Source: a bacterium UBP4_UBA6127 (lineage in GTDB: Bacteria; UBP4; UBA4092). Taken from it: DNA of 29,298 bases. Positions 21,791-29,298 of this stretch are shown here, piece by piece. Numbering within the stretch: the stretch's first letter is position 1; each line of letters starts with the position of its first letter. Made by a program: the position numbers and the translations under genes. Location: NCBI GenBank assembly GCA_002428325.1, contig DIVR01000064.1, positions 1 through 29,298 on the forward strand. Direction: 5' to 3'. Under the pieces are notes generated by a model. The model worked only from the letters and a program-made list of their open reading frames with translations, was not told the DNA's origin and did not search any database.

Positions 21791-22104
21791 TAAGATAATC
21801 AATCTCCAGATGATTTCCTCATTTTAAGTAGCCATCTACCAATAAGTGCCTATCGTGGTTTTTTTATGTTTGTTTTCAGCCACCCCTAAAAGAATGTCTC
21901 TTCCAATCTCTTGGATTGTCGTCATAACTTGCAGAGTAAAGTTATTCCTGTATATAACTATCAATCTGGGGTTAGCGAGTAGTTAATAGTCCACAGTGGT
22001 TTTCCATCCAGAAACAGACAGTTCCCTTCTCATGAACCAATTTACAGGAAAGCTCTGAGACCCAGGAAGAAGAGAAGGGCCTTTACTATGTTAAAATTTT
22101 ACTT
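21791..22104. other. intergenic region before mnmA
   Basis: I see no gene in this 314-bp stretch. A possible promoter is TTGCAG (21929-21934) with TATAAC (21953-21958), 18 bp apart, which would give a ~140-nt leader. The short dyad CCACAGTGG is also present. There is no Shine-Dalgarno sequence directly before the mnmA ATG. Confidence 0.45.
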
Positions 22105-23193
22105 ATGAAACAAGCTAAGACAATTGCTGTCGCCATGAGCGGAGGGGTTGACAGCAGTACGACAGCCGCCCTCTTGAAGAAGGAGGGCCATAATATTATA
22201 GGGATTACCATGAGGCTTTACACGGGATTCTCTGCCTGTTGTGGGTTATCGGATGTGGAAGATGCCCGCAAAGTCGCCGAGGATATGGGATTTCCTTTTC
22301 ATGTAATCAGTTTTGAAAAGGAGTTTGCCCATGATGTGATCGATAGATTTGTGGGGGAATATCTGAAGGGCAGGACACCCAATCCCTGTGTTTTATGTAA
22401 TCAGCAGTTAAAGTTTAAATTTCTGCTGGATAAAGCCAGGGAATTGGGAGCGGATTATCTGGCAACAGGCCATTATGCTCGAAACCTCCTGGATTCGGCA
22501 ACGGGCCAGTATCAGTTAAGGAAAGCCAGTGACCTAACCAAGGACCAGTCCTATTTTCTTTTTACCATGGGACAGGAAATCCTTTCCAGGATATTATTCC
22601 CCCTGGGAGAATTTACTAAAGATGAAACCCGAAATCTGGCTAAAGACCTGGGATTAAAGATTCATAAAAAAAGAGAATCCCAGGATATTTGTTTTGTTCC
22701 TTCAGGAGACTATGTTCCTTTTATAGAATCATGGATACAGGCCCGTAAAGAGTTTTTCCGGGACCCATTGCCCGGGCCCGGTCCATTTGTTGATCCAAAG
22801 GGGCGTGTCCTGGGATTGCATCAGGGGATTTATCGTTATACTGTCGGGCAGCGAAGCGGTCTGGGAATTGCCATAGGAACTCCTGTCTATGTGAAAGAAA
22901 TCAATGTGGAAGAGAACAAAATTGTTCTGGGCAGTATTGAAGAGATTCAAAGTGATTCCTGCCGAGTGACCAATGTATCCTGGGTATCTGGAGAAGCTCC
23001 CACTGGAATTCTGAAAGCAACAGTCAAAGTCCGGTATCGTCATCCCGGGGTTGAATCTGAAATATCTGAAGAAAGTAATGGAAGCTACAGGATTCAATTT
23101 CAAAAGTCTCAAAGGGCGGTAACACCAGGACAGGCAGCTGTCTTTTACCTGGGGGATAAAGTAATCGGCGGAGGCTGGATTACCAAAGGGTAA
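22105..23193 (+). CDS. mnmA: tRNA-specific 2-thiouridylase
   Basis: MnmA adds sulfur to U34 of tRNA-Lys, tRNA-Glu and tRNA-Gln. The 362-residue protein has the PP-loop AMSGGVDSS (Ser12-Ser18) for ATP. It has a Cys pair in TPNPCVLCN (Cys95, Cys98), GADYLATGHYAR, KDQSYFLF, and the second catalytic region ESQDICFVP (Cys196). Cys98 and Cys196 match the classical catalytic pair; the extra Cys95, where E. coli has Asp, makes a CxxC plus C set that in related sulfurases can hold an iron-sulfur cluster. The C terminus is the usual beta-barrel. A long hairpin overlaps the stop codon. Confidence 0.96.
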   Translation: MKQAKTIAVAMSGGVDSSTTAALLKKEGHNIIGITMRLYTGFSACCGLSDVEDARKVAEDMGFPFHVISFEKEFAHDVIDRFVGEYLKGRTPNPCVLCNQQLKFKFLLDKARELGADYLATGHYARNLLDSATGQYQLRKASDLTKDQSYFLFTMGQEILSRILFPLGEFTKDETRNLAKDLGLKIHKKRESQDICFVPSGDYVPFIESWIQARKEFFRDPLPGPGPFVDPKGRVLGLHQGIYRYTVGQRSGLGIAIGTPVYVKEINVEENKIVLGSIEEIQSDSCRVTNVSWVSGEAPTGILKATVKVRYRHPGVESEISEESNGSYRIQFQKSQRAVTPGQAAVFYLGDKVIGGGWITKG

Positions 23194-23209
23194 AACAACC
23201 TCCGCCGAT
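23164..23209. terminator. 11-bp perfect stem-loop spanning the mnmA stop codon
   Basis: ATCGGCGGAGG (23164-23174) pairs perfectly with CCTCCGCCGAT (23199-23209) around a 24-base loop that includes the TAA at 23191-23193. mnmA and the ppiD-like gene converge here. There is no T-run on either strand, so it may be a non-canonical terminator or an mRNA-stabilising structure. Confidence 0.45.
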
Positions 23210-23240
23210 AGATAATTTCTTAGGCTGAGATAGAGTTGAT

Positions 23241-25184
23241 CTAACTCTGAACCGGGGCTTGATAATCGGCCATCAATCGTTGATTCCGCTTAATAGTCGC
23301 CCGTTTTCTAAGGCCCCTTAAATATTCAGTAAAGGCTTCCTGTTTCTTATATTTCAGGACGGTCTGAGTGAGTTTATCTTTAACTTCCAGATAAGTAGCT
23401 TCATTTCCCGGAATACGGGATTTCACCCTGATAAGGAAATACTGGATAAATCCTTGCCCCATCGGATCTTTAACAGTGATTAAGCCGCTGGTCTTTCCTT
23501 CGGGCATATAGAAAGCGGTTGTCAGCAAGTTGCTTCGTTTGCCTAATCCCGGGATTTCTGTAGCCGAGGTGACTGGTCCCAGTTCACTGATTTTGTTGTT
23601 ATTATCAGTGGCAACCTGTTCCAGGGTCATCCCTTTTTTCACTTCTGCTTCAGCTTTCGAAGCGGCTTTCTGAGCTGATTCCTGAGCCTTATTAAAGAGA
23701 ACCCGTGCTTTGGCTTTTTCTGTTACTTCCGTGAAAGGAGGAATCCGGCTTTCTTGTTTATCGGCTAACTGAACCAGGTAAAATCCCTTATCGGAACGGA
23801 AAGGCCCATAAATGCCTCCTTTTACCATTCCAATCAGTTCTGAGCTGAATTCTTTGTTTTCTGACAGAATGGGCACATTCTTATTGGTAAACCAATCAGA
23901 AGACAATGCGGTTAAACCATTTTTAGCGGCCATATCCGCGATCTTGGGATTATTAGCGGCTGCTTGTTTAAGAATCTCCTCGCATTTGGCTTCCGCGGTT
24001 GTATCGGCCATCAGGCTTTTCAGTTTAGCGGTGATTTCACCTTTTACTGATTCCAGAGGTCTGGTTTGAGAGATTTCTTTCTTATCTACCATGAGGATAT
24101 GAAACCCATCTTGCATCTGGATGGGCTGGCTGGGTTTATTGATAGCCAATTTGAAAATAAAATTCTCAAAGTCAGCCTGTCCGGTTTCTCCCCGGCTGAG
24201 CCATTGAGAATCCTGTTCCGGAGTGGCCTTGGAATAAACTTTGGCTACTTTATCGAAGGGTTCCCCTGCCTGCAACTTTTTAGCGGCTTCAACGATTTGC
24301 TGTTGGGCGGCCTGAGCGGCTTGAGGATTTCCATTCTGAGGGATAGGAATAATCAGGTGGCGGACATGAGCTCTTTCCGGTATGACAAATGAACCGATCT
24401 CATTTTCGTAATAATCTTTGATCATGAGATCCGTAACTTGGACACCCGCTTCATAAGCCTTGGGATCCACTGTCAGGTAACTGATTTTATAAAGAGTCGG
24501 AATCTGATATTCACTCTTGTGAGCATTATAATAGGTCTGGGCTTCGGCATCGGTGGCATTCACTTTGGAGATATAATCCGGAGTGCCGAAACGGACATAT
24601 TCAATTGTCATCTGATCTGTTTCTTTCCGATAAGCTTCCCGAACTTCCGGTTCACTGGTTTTGACAAAATCAGTCACCAACCGTTGAAGCCGACCCAGGG
24701 TACGCTCATTTTTCATTTCATTTTCATAATATTCAGGAGTCACGCGCTGGGCGGCCAACTCCCGACGATAGACAGCCGGATCGAATTTCCCGGCGGTCTG
24801 GAAACTGCGGTTGGAGCGAATACTGATATTAATCTCATCATCGGTCACGGTAATGCCCATTTTCTTAGCTTCCTGAAGGAGTAGTTCCCGGTTTTCCAAT
24901 TCCTCCATTATCTGGTTGCCGAAATTCATTTCCCGGGCAACATCCTCATTAAACTTGTCACCATACATTTGACGGGCTTGGTCTAAAAGCCTCTGGTATT
25001 GCAGGTGGTAATCCTCAATGCTGATGGTTTTGCCATTTACCTTGGTGGCATAGGTTGCATTTTCATCATTACTCCCGGTGATGGAACTCCATCCGTAAAA
25101 CAATACGAAGGCTGGAATAATAAAGATCAAGGTCCAAAGCATGATTCGTTTGACGTGTTTCGGGTTACGTAAGGTCTTAAGCAT
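23241..25184 (-). CDS. PpiD-like membrane-anchored peptidyl-prolyl isomerase
   Basis: This 647-residue protein helps fold envelope proteins as they leave the Sec channel. One N-terminal helix (about residues 11-34, RIMLWTLIFIIPAFVLFYG) anchors it in the inner membrane. A SurA/PpiD-type N-terminal chaperone domain follows (VNGKTISIEDYHLQYQRLLD, ELENRELLLQEAKKMGI), then a parvulin-like domain at about 268-372 (AHVRHLIIPIP, DGFHILMVDKKE) and a second parvulin-like region further on (GIYGPFRSDKGFYLVQLAD). The frame is open to a TTG at 25223, but the ATG at 25184 is preceded by AGGAG and AAAGG and gives the usual PpiD N terminus. It converges on mnmA and diverges from the pil operon. With two secretins nearby, it could serve their folding. 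Confidence 0.88.
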   Translation of the reverse strand: MLKTLRNPKHVKRIMLWTLIFIIPAFVLFYGWSSITGSNDENATYATKVNGKTISIEDYHLQYQRLLDQARQMYGDKFNEDVAREMNFGNQIMEELENRELLLQEAKKMGITVTDDEINISIRSNRSFQTAGKFDPAVYRRELAAQRVTPEYYENEMKNERTLGRLQRLVTDFVKTSEPEVREAYRKETDQMTIEYVRFGTPDYISKVNATDAEAQTYYNAHKSEYQIPTLYKISYLTVDPKAYEAGVQVTDLMIKDYYENEIGSFVIPERAHVRHLIIPIPQNGNPQAAQAAQQQIVEAAKKLQAGEPFDKVAKVYSKATPEQDSQWLSRGETGQADFENFIFKLAINKPSQPIQMQDGFHILMVDKKEISQTRPLESVKGEITAKLKSLMADTTAEAKCEEILKQAAANNPKIADMAAKNGLTALSSDWFTNKNVPILSENKEFSSELIGMVKGGIYGPFRSDKGFYLVQLADKQESRIPPFTEVTEKAKARVLFNKAQESAQKAASKAEAEVKKGMTLEQVATDNNNKISELGPVTSATEIPGLGKRSNLLTTAFYMPEGKTSGLITVKDPMGQGFIQYFLIRVKSRIPGNEATYLEVKDKLTQTVLKYKKQEAFTEYLRGLRKRATIKRNQRLMADYQAPVQS

Positions 25185-25590
25185 GATACCTTTGCTTCTC
25201 CTAAGAGATAAAAATTTTGCCAATCTATGGATAATAAGAACGTTATTATAACAGAACTTTCTGAATTCTCCACTATTTCAAGGCACCTCCCGGAGAATCC
25301 TTTATCAGGAACATGCCTGAATATAAAATGAACTATAAAAAGGGACCTGTCTTGGCCTCGCTATAAAATCGTTATTGATTGAGATATATTTTTATATTGA
25401 ATATTTCTATTTAATTAGGTTACTATTATAGCCAAGGCATAATTTTGAGTTCTTTGTTAATTATTAATTAAAGAAAAATCCTGATTATATTATGTTTCAG
25501 AGGGGTCTGAACGGGGTGAAATCAGAGTTTTCTTTTTTGAAATGAATTTTCTTTTATTGAGGATACAAATCCAAAAAATAAAAAAAAAGC
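25185..25590. other. AT-rich intergenic region between ppiD-like gene and pilM
   Basis: I see no gene here. It is strongly AT-rich with many TA steps and must hold the divergent promoters. A minus-strand TATAAT (25245-25250) could be the -10 box of the ppiD-like gene, but no convincing -35 accompanies it. Confidence 0.5.
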
Positions 25591-25618
25591 TTGACAAGGG
25601 AAATTCAGTATGTATACT
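25591..25618 (+). promoter_or_regulatory. predicted promoter of the pilMNOPQ operon
   Basis: Consensus TTGACA (25591-25596) lies 16 bp from TATACT (25613-25618), preceded by an A-rich tract that resembles an UP element. The start would fall near 25625, about 55 bases before the GTG of pilM. Confidence 0.8.
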
Positions 25619-25678
25619 CGAAATTAGAGCTTTATATGGGGTACCATTTAAATCATTCAAAATGGAGGGTTTTTAGAC

Positions 25679-26845
25679 GTGCTCAAATTCCTTTCTAAAA
25701 AAAGTGCCATCCTAGGTGTAGATATTGGAACCAGTAGTGTCAAAGTGGTTCAGGCACGGACCTCCGGTAAAAAAGTTGTCTTGGAAAAAGTCGGGTTTGC
25801 CCCGATTCCAATGGATAACGCAAGAACCGAAAAGCTTGAACCCAGTGATTTGTCTATTGCAGATGCCGTCAGGGCCGCTATAAAAGATTCCGGTTCCACC
25901 TATAAAGACATCTGCTGCGCTATTTCCGGGGATGCTGTTATTGTTCGTTATTTAACCATGCCCAATATGACTCAGGATGAGTTGGATTATGCGGTTCGGC
26001 TTCAGGCGGAGGAGTATATTCCTTTTCGCCTGGAAGAAGTTAACTTGGATTTTTACCGACTGGATCCTACCGGGAAAGAAACCTCAAAGAAAATCGATAT
26101 TATTCTGGTGGCTGCTCGGAAAGATTTAGTGACCCGCCGGATGGAAATTCTTAAGTCCATTGGTTTAAACCCCGTTATGATGGATATCGATTCCTTTGCC
26201 ATTCTCAACTGTATTGAAGCCAATTATGTTTTTCCTGCGGATGAAGTGATTGCTTTGGTGGGCATTGGCGCTACGAACTGCAACATCAATATCTTTGAAA
26301 ACGGTGTATCAAAGTTTGCCCGCGATATTCTTGCCGGAGGATTCACAGTAACCCAATCCATTGCAACCCGATTTGGGCTGCCATTGGATGAGGCTGAACG
26401 AATCAAAATTGATGAAGGAGCGGTATTTCCACAAGATAGTTCTGCTCCCCCGGAATCCAGTGGGATTGCCGAGGTTATCAAGGATACTGTAGAACAGATA
26501 ACCGGAGAATCAGTGGATACGGATAGTCGGAAGAATAAGTTGGCTGTATCCATCCGGCAGCCTATTCAAAATCTGATTACTGAAGTCCGGCGGTCTTTAC
26601 AATTCTTTGAAAACCAGGCCAATGGAAAACCAATCAACCGAATTCTCCTGACAGGTGGAGGATCCAAACTTAAGAATTTGGACCATTATATGTCTGAACG
26701 GCTGGGATTGCCGGTCCAAGTGGTCAATCCCCTTGAAAATGTGGATGTTACCGGGTTGAGTGCAAACTCGGGTAAAATCAAGGATCTGGCTCCCCATTTG
26801 GCGGTTGGGATCGGGCTGGGACTCCGACGTGTAGGGGATAAATAA
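25679..26845 (+). CDS. pilM: type IV pilus assembly protein PilM
   Basis: A 388-residue actin-like ATPase that sits on the cytosolic side of the pilus assembly platform and binds PilN. The phosphate loop ILGVDIGTSSVKVVQ is at about 12-26. MTQDELDYAVRLQAEEYIPF is the typical PilM motif, then VGIGATNCNINIFENG and LLTGGGSKLKNL mark the actin-like fold. The start is GTG, with GGAGGG at 25664-25669 nine bases upstream. First gene of a five-gene operon. Its paralogue is the N-terminal half of the fusion at 6715. Confidence 0.95.
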   Translation: MLKFLSKKSAILGVDIGTSSVKVVQARTSGKKVVLEKVGFAPIPMDNARTEKLEPSDLSIADAVRAAIKDSGSTYKDICCAISGDAVIVRYLTMPNMTQDELDYAVRLQAEEYIPFRLEEVNLDFYRLDPTGKETSKKIDIILVAARKDLVTRRMEILKSIGLNPVMMDIDSFAILNCIEANYVFPADEVIALVGIGATNCNINIFENGVSKFARDILAGGFTVTQSIATRFGLPLDEAERIKIDEGAVFPQDSSAPPESSGIAEVIKDTVEQITGESVDTDSRKNKLAVSIRQPIQNLITEVRRSLQFFENQANGKPINRILLTGGGSKLKNLDHYMSERLGLPVQVVNPLENVDVTGLSANSGKIKDLAPHLAVGIGLGLRRVGDK

Positions 26846-26849
26846 AACC

Positions 26850-27440
26850 ATGATCAAGATTAACCTTATTCCTCAAATCGTAAAGACCAGAAAGGTCTCT
26901 CAATTACCACCCTTCTTTTTTGTATCTGTTGTGATTATCCTGGCCTTGGTGGCTTCCGTCTGGATGTTCCAGAAACATCGTATCACTACGATGAAAGCTG
27001 ATATCGCTTCCTTGGAAAAAACCCGGAAAGAATTAAAACCCCAGGTAGAATCTCTGGAAAATACTCTCAATGAGCTGGAACTGAAGGTCAATGCCATTAA
27101 TGAGCTGGCAGGGCAGGAACGGCTTCTGTGGTCAAAGAAGTTCAACGCTCTCTCTGATTTGGTCCCGCAGGATGTGAAATTCAAACACATCTATATCGAG
27201 GTAAAAGATACCAAGAAATACCTGAAAATTGAGGGGGTGTCTTATTCCCGGAGCGGTGAAGAGCGGGTGGCCCTGATTGCCAAACTTTTACAGGCATTAA
27301 AAACCAATAAAGCTTTTTATGAAAAAGCCAATGGTGAACCCAACTTTGGGGAAATTGAATTTGTTGAAGCTGCCGCCAATGCGGAAAAATTGGACGGGTG
27401 GCTCATCTGTGATTTCATAATCCAGATGGAAATCTTATAA
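26850..27440 (+). CDS. pilN: type IV pilus assembly protein PilN
   Basis: A 196-residue bitopic inner-membrane protein. It starts MIKINLIPQ, the NLxP motif that docks into PilM, followed by one helix (about 20-40, PFFFVSVVIILALVASVWMF), a coiled coil (about 48-92) and a periplasmic ferredoxin-like domain (LWSKKFNALSDLVPQDVKF onward). It starts 4 bp after pilM, in the same operon. It pairs with PilO in the alignment complex that links the platform to the secretin. Confidence 0.92.
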   Translation: MIKINLIPQIVKTRKVSQLPPFFFVSVVIILALVASVWMFQKHRITTMKADIASLEKTRKELKPQVESLENTLNELELKVNAINELAGQERLLWSKKFNALSDLVPQDVKFKHIYIEVKDTKKYLKIEGVSYSRSGEERVALIAKLLQALKTNKAFYEKANGEPNFGEIEFVEAAANAEKLDGWLICDFIIQMEIL

Positions 27441-27463
27441 CAGGGGGAGTGACGAGAAATCTT

Positions 27464-28060
27464 ATGGCGAAGCCAATGACAAAAGAAGAGAAACAATGGG
27501 TCTTCGTGACAGTCATGTTCGGTCTGATTATTCTCGTTGCCTTCTATTTTCTGTACTTCCAGAAGTCAACCAAAGATTATCAGGCTTTAATTAAGAATCG
27601 TGACAGTGTCAAGGCTGAAGTGGATAAATATAACCAAATGCTGAATGACCCCCAGTTAAAAGCCCGTATTGATGATATGCGTGCCCAGATTGGCCAGTTC
27701 GAGGAACGTTTGCCAAGCGAAAAGGAAATACCCTCTTTATTGGTATTCCTGAAAGAAGCCGCGGATTCAGCAGGCATTCAATATGTCACAATCGTATCGA
27801 AACCCCTGACCCAGGCCCAATATTACACCGAGGTCCCTTTTGATGTGATCTTGACCGGGAAATATCATAATATTGGCAAAGTGATTAACCAAATTGAGAA
27901 TCATAAACGTTTAATGCGGGTGGATGATGTTGATTTGACCGGGGGCGATAAAGCAGCTACGAAAAATAAGCATCAGTTAAAGTTCCAACTGACGACTTAT
28001 GTTTTTAATGAAGATCAGCCGGCAGAATCAACTGATACGACTGCAAAGAAAGCAGGCTAA
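27464..28060 (+). CDS. pilO: type IV pilus assembly protein PilO
   Basis: A ~198-residue bitopic protein: one helix (about 15-36, VFVTVMFGLIILVAFYFLYF), a coiled coil (DYQALIKNRDSVKAEVDKYN through QFEERLPSEKEIP) and a periplasmic domain with SLLVFLKEAADSAGI and FDVILTGKYHNIGKVINQIE, the usual PilO pattern. The frame is open from a GTG at 27449, but that codon overlaps the GGGGGAG sequence, so ATG at 27464 (14-base spacing) is preferred; ATG at 27476 is also possible. It partners PilN and PilP. Confidence 0.92.
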   Translation: MAKPMTKEEKQWVFVTVMFGLIILVAFYFLYFQKSTKDYQALIKNRDSVKAEVDKYNQMLNDPQLKARIDDMRAQIGQFEERLPSEKEIPSLLVFLKEAADSAGIQYVTIVSKPLTQAQYYTEVPFDVILTGKYHNIGKVINQIENHKRLMRVDDVDLTGGDKAATKNKHQLKFQLTTYVFNEDQPAESTDTTAKKAG

Positions 28061-28070
28061 GGAGACAACC

Positions 28071-28574
28071 ATGAAACGCAAACTTTTCATACCAGTAATA
28101 AGCATTGCGGCTGTTTCATTGGGCGCTTCCCTGGCCTTTGGCTTGGAAGCCTCGAATTTAACAACCAACAATACCACCGAAACAACTATTACTTTACCGG
28201 AACCTGTCAAATTGGATATGGAACCCAAATTCTTCTATGAGAGTAAGGGAAAAACCGATCCCATGGATTTACCCTGGGCAGGAAAATCTAATAAAGGGGA
28301 CGGACAGGCTGTTTCAGGTGAGCAAGCTCCTGAGGTTGAAGTAGATCCTATGACAGTGATTAAGCCTGAGGTGAAAGGGGTCGTTTATTGCCAGGAAAAA
28401 CCGGCTTCTTCCCTGGTTATCTTAGGGGAGAATATTTTGAAGGTCGGTCAGACCACCACAATCAAAGGACTTCCTAAAACAGTCAAGGTTGTGAGTATTC
28501 AACCCAATATGGTTACCGTCAGTTATCTGACTAAAAATTACAAAATTAAAATCGTAAACGAATCGTATTTTTAA
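28071..28574 (+). CDS. pilP: type IV pilus assembly protein PilP
   Basis: A 167-residue periplasmic protein that links PilN/PilO to the secretin. A signal peptide (MKRKLFIPVISIAAVSLGAS, cleaved near LAFG) is followed by a flexible region with YESKGKTDPMDLPW, a variant of the PilP Y..xGRRDPF motif, and a C-terminal beta domain (VIKPEVKGVVYCQEKPASSL to the end). PilP is usually a lipoprotein; here no lipobox cysteine is visible. The AAGGAG at 28058-28063 fixes the ATG at 28071, although the frame is open further upstream. Confidence 0.85.
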   Translation: MKRKLFIPVISIAAVSLGASLAFGLEASNLTTNNTTETTITLPEPVKLDMEPKFFYESKGKTDPMDLPWAGKSNKGDGQAVSGEQAPEVEVDPMTVIKPEVKGVVYCQEKPASSLVILGENILKVGQTTTIKGLPKTVKVVSIQPNMVTVSYLTKNYKIKIVNESYF

Positions 28575-28607
28575 CGAGCGCCAGACCCGATGGGAGGAAA
28601 TCCAGCA

Positions 28608-29298
28608 ATGAATCTGGTTACTAAAAAGCTATTTCAGACGAAAGGCAAATTAATTTTGAGTGGATTGGCCATAGGGCTTCTATGTTCAATACAGGCCCTG
28701 GCAGCCATTAATTCCCTCAAGATCAATCAGGAAGGGGACCTTATCAAGATTGTGATCCCCGGGGTAAGCGCTGAGGCCAAACCGGGCTCTCTGAATGCTC
28801 TTAAGAATATGGTCTATTTTGATGTTACCGGAGAGTCTGTCAAACCACCCCTTATTTCCGTTAAATCAGGGGATGATAAATGCGCTGTCATGAAGTGTGT
28901 GGTGTCTCAGTTTGAGGCAAAAACACCTTCTGTTGCCCGGTGTGTCATTCACATGGCACCTGCTATCAGTGGTAAATCAGCCTTAGGAGCCATTGTGGTT
29001 ACCAATCAAAAGGATGAGATGGTTATCACTGTGGATGCTGCCAAGATTGGGATGAAACCGGCAGCCAGAAAAATGGATAAATCAGCGATGCTTGAGATGA
29101 AAGCTGAAGAGGCCATTCCGGCTCCTCCCCCGGTGCCTCCTATTGAACAAAAGGTCTCGGTTGCATTTTCACAGGCTAATTTGCCGGATGTTATCCGTGT
29201 GTTAGCCATGAAATCTGACTTGAACATTTATGCCGGACCGGAAGTCCAGGGGAAAGTAACTATCGAAGTCAAGGATCAGCCAGTCGGTGAAGTTCTTA
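28608..29298 (+). CDS. pilQ: type IV pilus secretin PilQ, N-terminal part (cut by the window end)
   Basis: The frame is open from ATG 28608 to the last base, giving 230 residues; the secretin core lies outside the window. GGGAGG (28592-28597) is 10 bases upstream. Features in order: signal peptide (about 1-33, LAIGLLCSIQALA); an AMIN-type peptidoglycan-binding domain (about 35-150, starting INSLKINQEGDLIKIVIPG), with three cysteines (92, 97, 112); a proline-rich linker (EAIPAPPPVPPIE); and the start of the STN/N0 domain (VSVAFSQANLPDVIRVLAMK, then AGPEVQGKVTIEVKDQPV). This is the standard PilQ order. It differs from the secretin at 9036, which has TPR-like segments and no AMIN domain that I can see. 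Confidence 0.93.
   Translation, partial: MNLVTKKLFQTKGKLILSGLAIGLLCSIQALAAINSLKINQEGDLIKIVIPGVSAEAKPGSLNALKNMVYFDVTGESVKPPLISVKSGDDKCAVMKCVVSQFEAKTPSVARCVIHMAPAISGKSALGAIVVTNQKDEMVITVDAAKIGMKPAARKMDKSAMLEMKAEEAIPAPPPVPPIEQKVSVAFSQANLPDVIRVLAMKSDLNIYAGPEVQGKVTIEVKDQPVGEVL

Noticed and set aside
25185..25223. TTG start of the ppiD-like gene at 25223
   Set aside because: The ATG at 25184 has AGGAG and AAAGG upstream and gives the usual short PpiD cytosolic tail.

Overview
The window looks like a chromosomal contig from an uncultured diderm (Gram-negative-type) bacterium of moderate GC. Two secretin genes, PilM/N/O/P-type envelope proteins and a PpiD-type periplasmic folding factor point to an outer membrane. 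Housekeeping genes are bacterial (MurA, Rho, RF1, bL31, Pol I) and the tRNA genes encode CCA. I cannot name the phylum. The gene order (polA-coaE-rho-rpmE-DUF1385-prfA) and a YesL-like protein would fit one of several candidate phyla or a deltaproteobacterium-like lineage.

Layout. 1-629: the end of a CRISPR array (nine identical 37-bp repeats, eight spacers) that continues off the left edge; no cas genes are visible. 630-1085: a mosaic of short palindromic intergenic repeats. 1113-4214 (minus strand): prmC-murA-YesL-like operon. 4215-5007: more of the same palindromic repeats, including a tandem ~168-bp unit. 5008-5922 (minus): EamA/DMT transporter. 6072-6300: tRNA-Val(TAC) and tRNA-Asp(GTC). 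6597-13343: a compact secretin locus with its own promoter and terminator, made of a PilM-PilN fusion (GspL-like architecture), a 101-residue one-helix membrane protein, and a ~1,417-residue secretin carrying TPR-like segments and a long Ala/Lys/Glu helix repeat. 13531-20894: polA, coaE, rho, rpmE, DUF1385 gene, prfA. 21080-21790: an unrecognised acidic protein. 22105-23193: mnmA. 23241-25184 (minus): ppiD-like. 25591 to the right edge: a canonical pilM-pilN-pilO-pilP-pilQ operon, with pilQ cut by the window end.

How the genes relate. PrmC methylates the GGQ glutamine of RF1; both genes are here, but split from each other by about 15 kb and on opposite strands, although they usually sit together as prfA-prmC-murA. 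The prmC-murA-YesL block is bracketed by copies of one repeat family, so a repeat-associated rearrangement is plausible. Two type IV pilus/type II secretion-like assembly platforms lie within one window: the right-hand one is a textbook PilMNOPQ set, while the 6.7-13.3 kb locus is a reduced, fused version without an obvious PilO/GspM or full PilP/GspC. That reduced system is the most interesting feature. Further points of interest are a CoaE lacking the Walker A lysine, a dyad at the start of the fused-secretin transcript, the modular repeats, and the unknown 236-residue protein.
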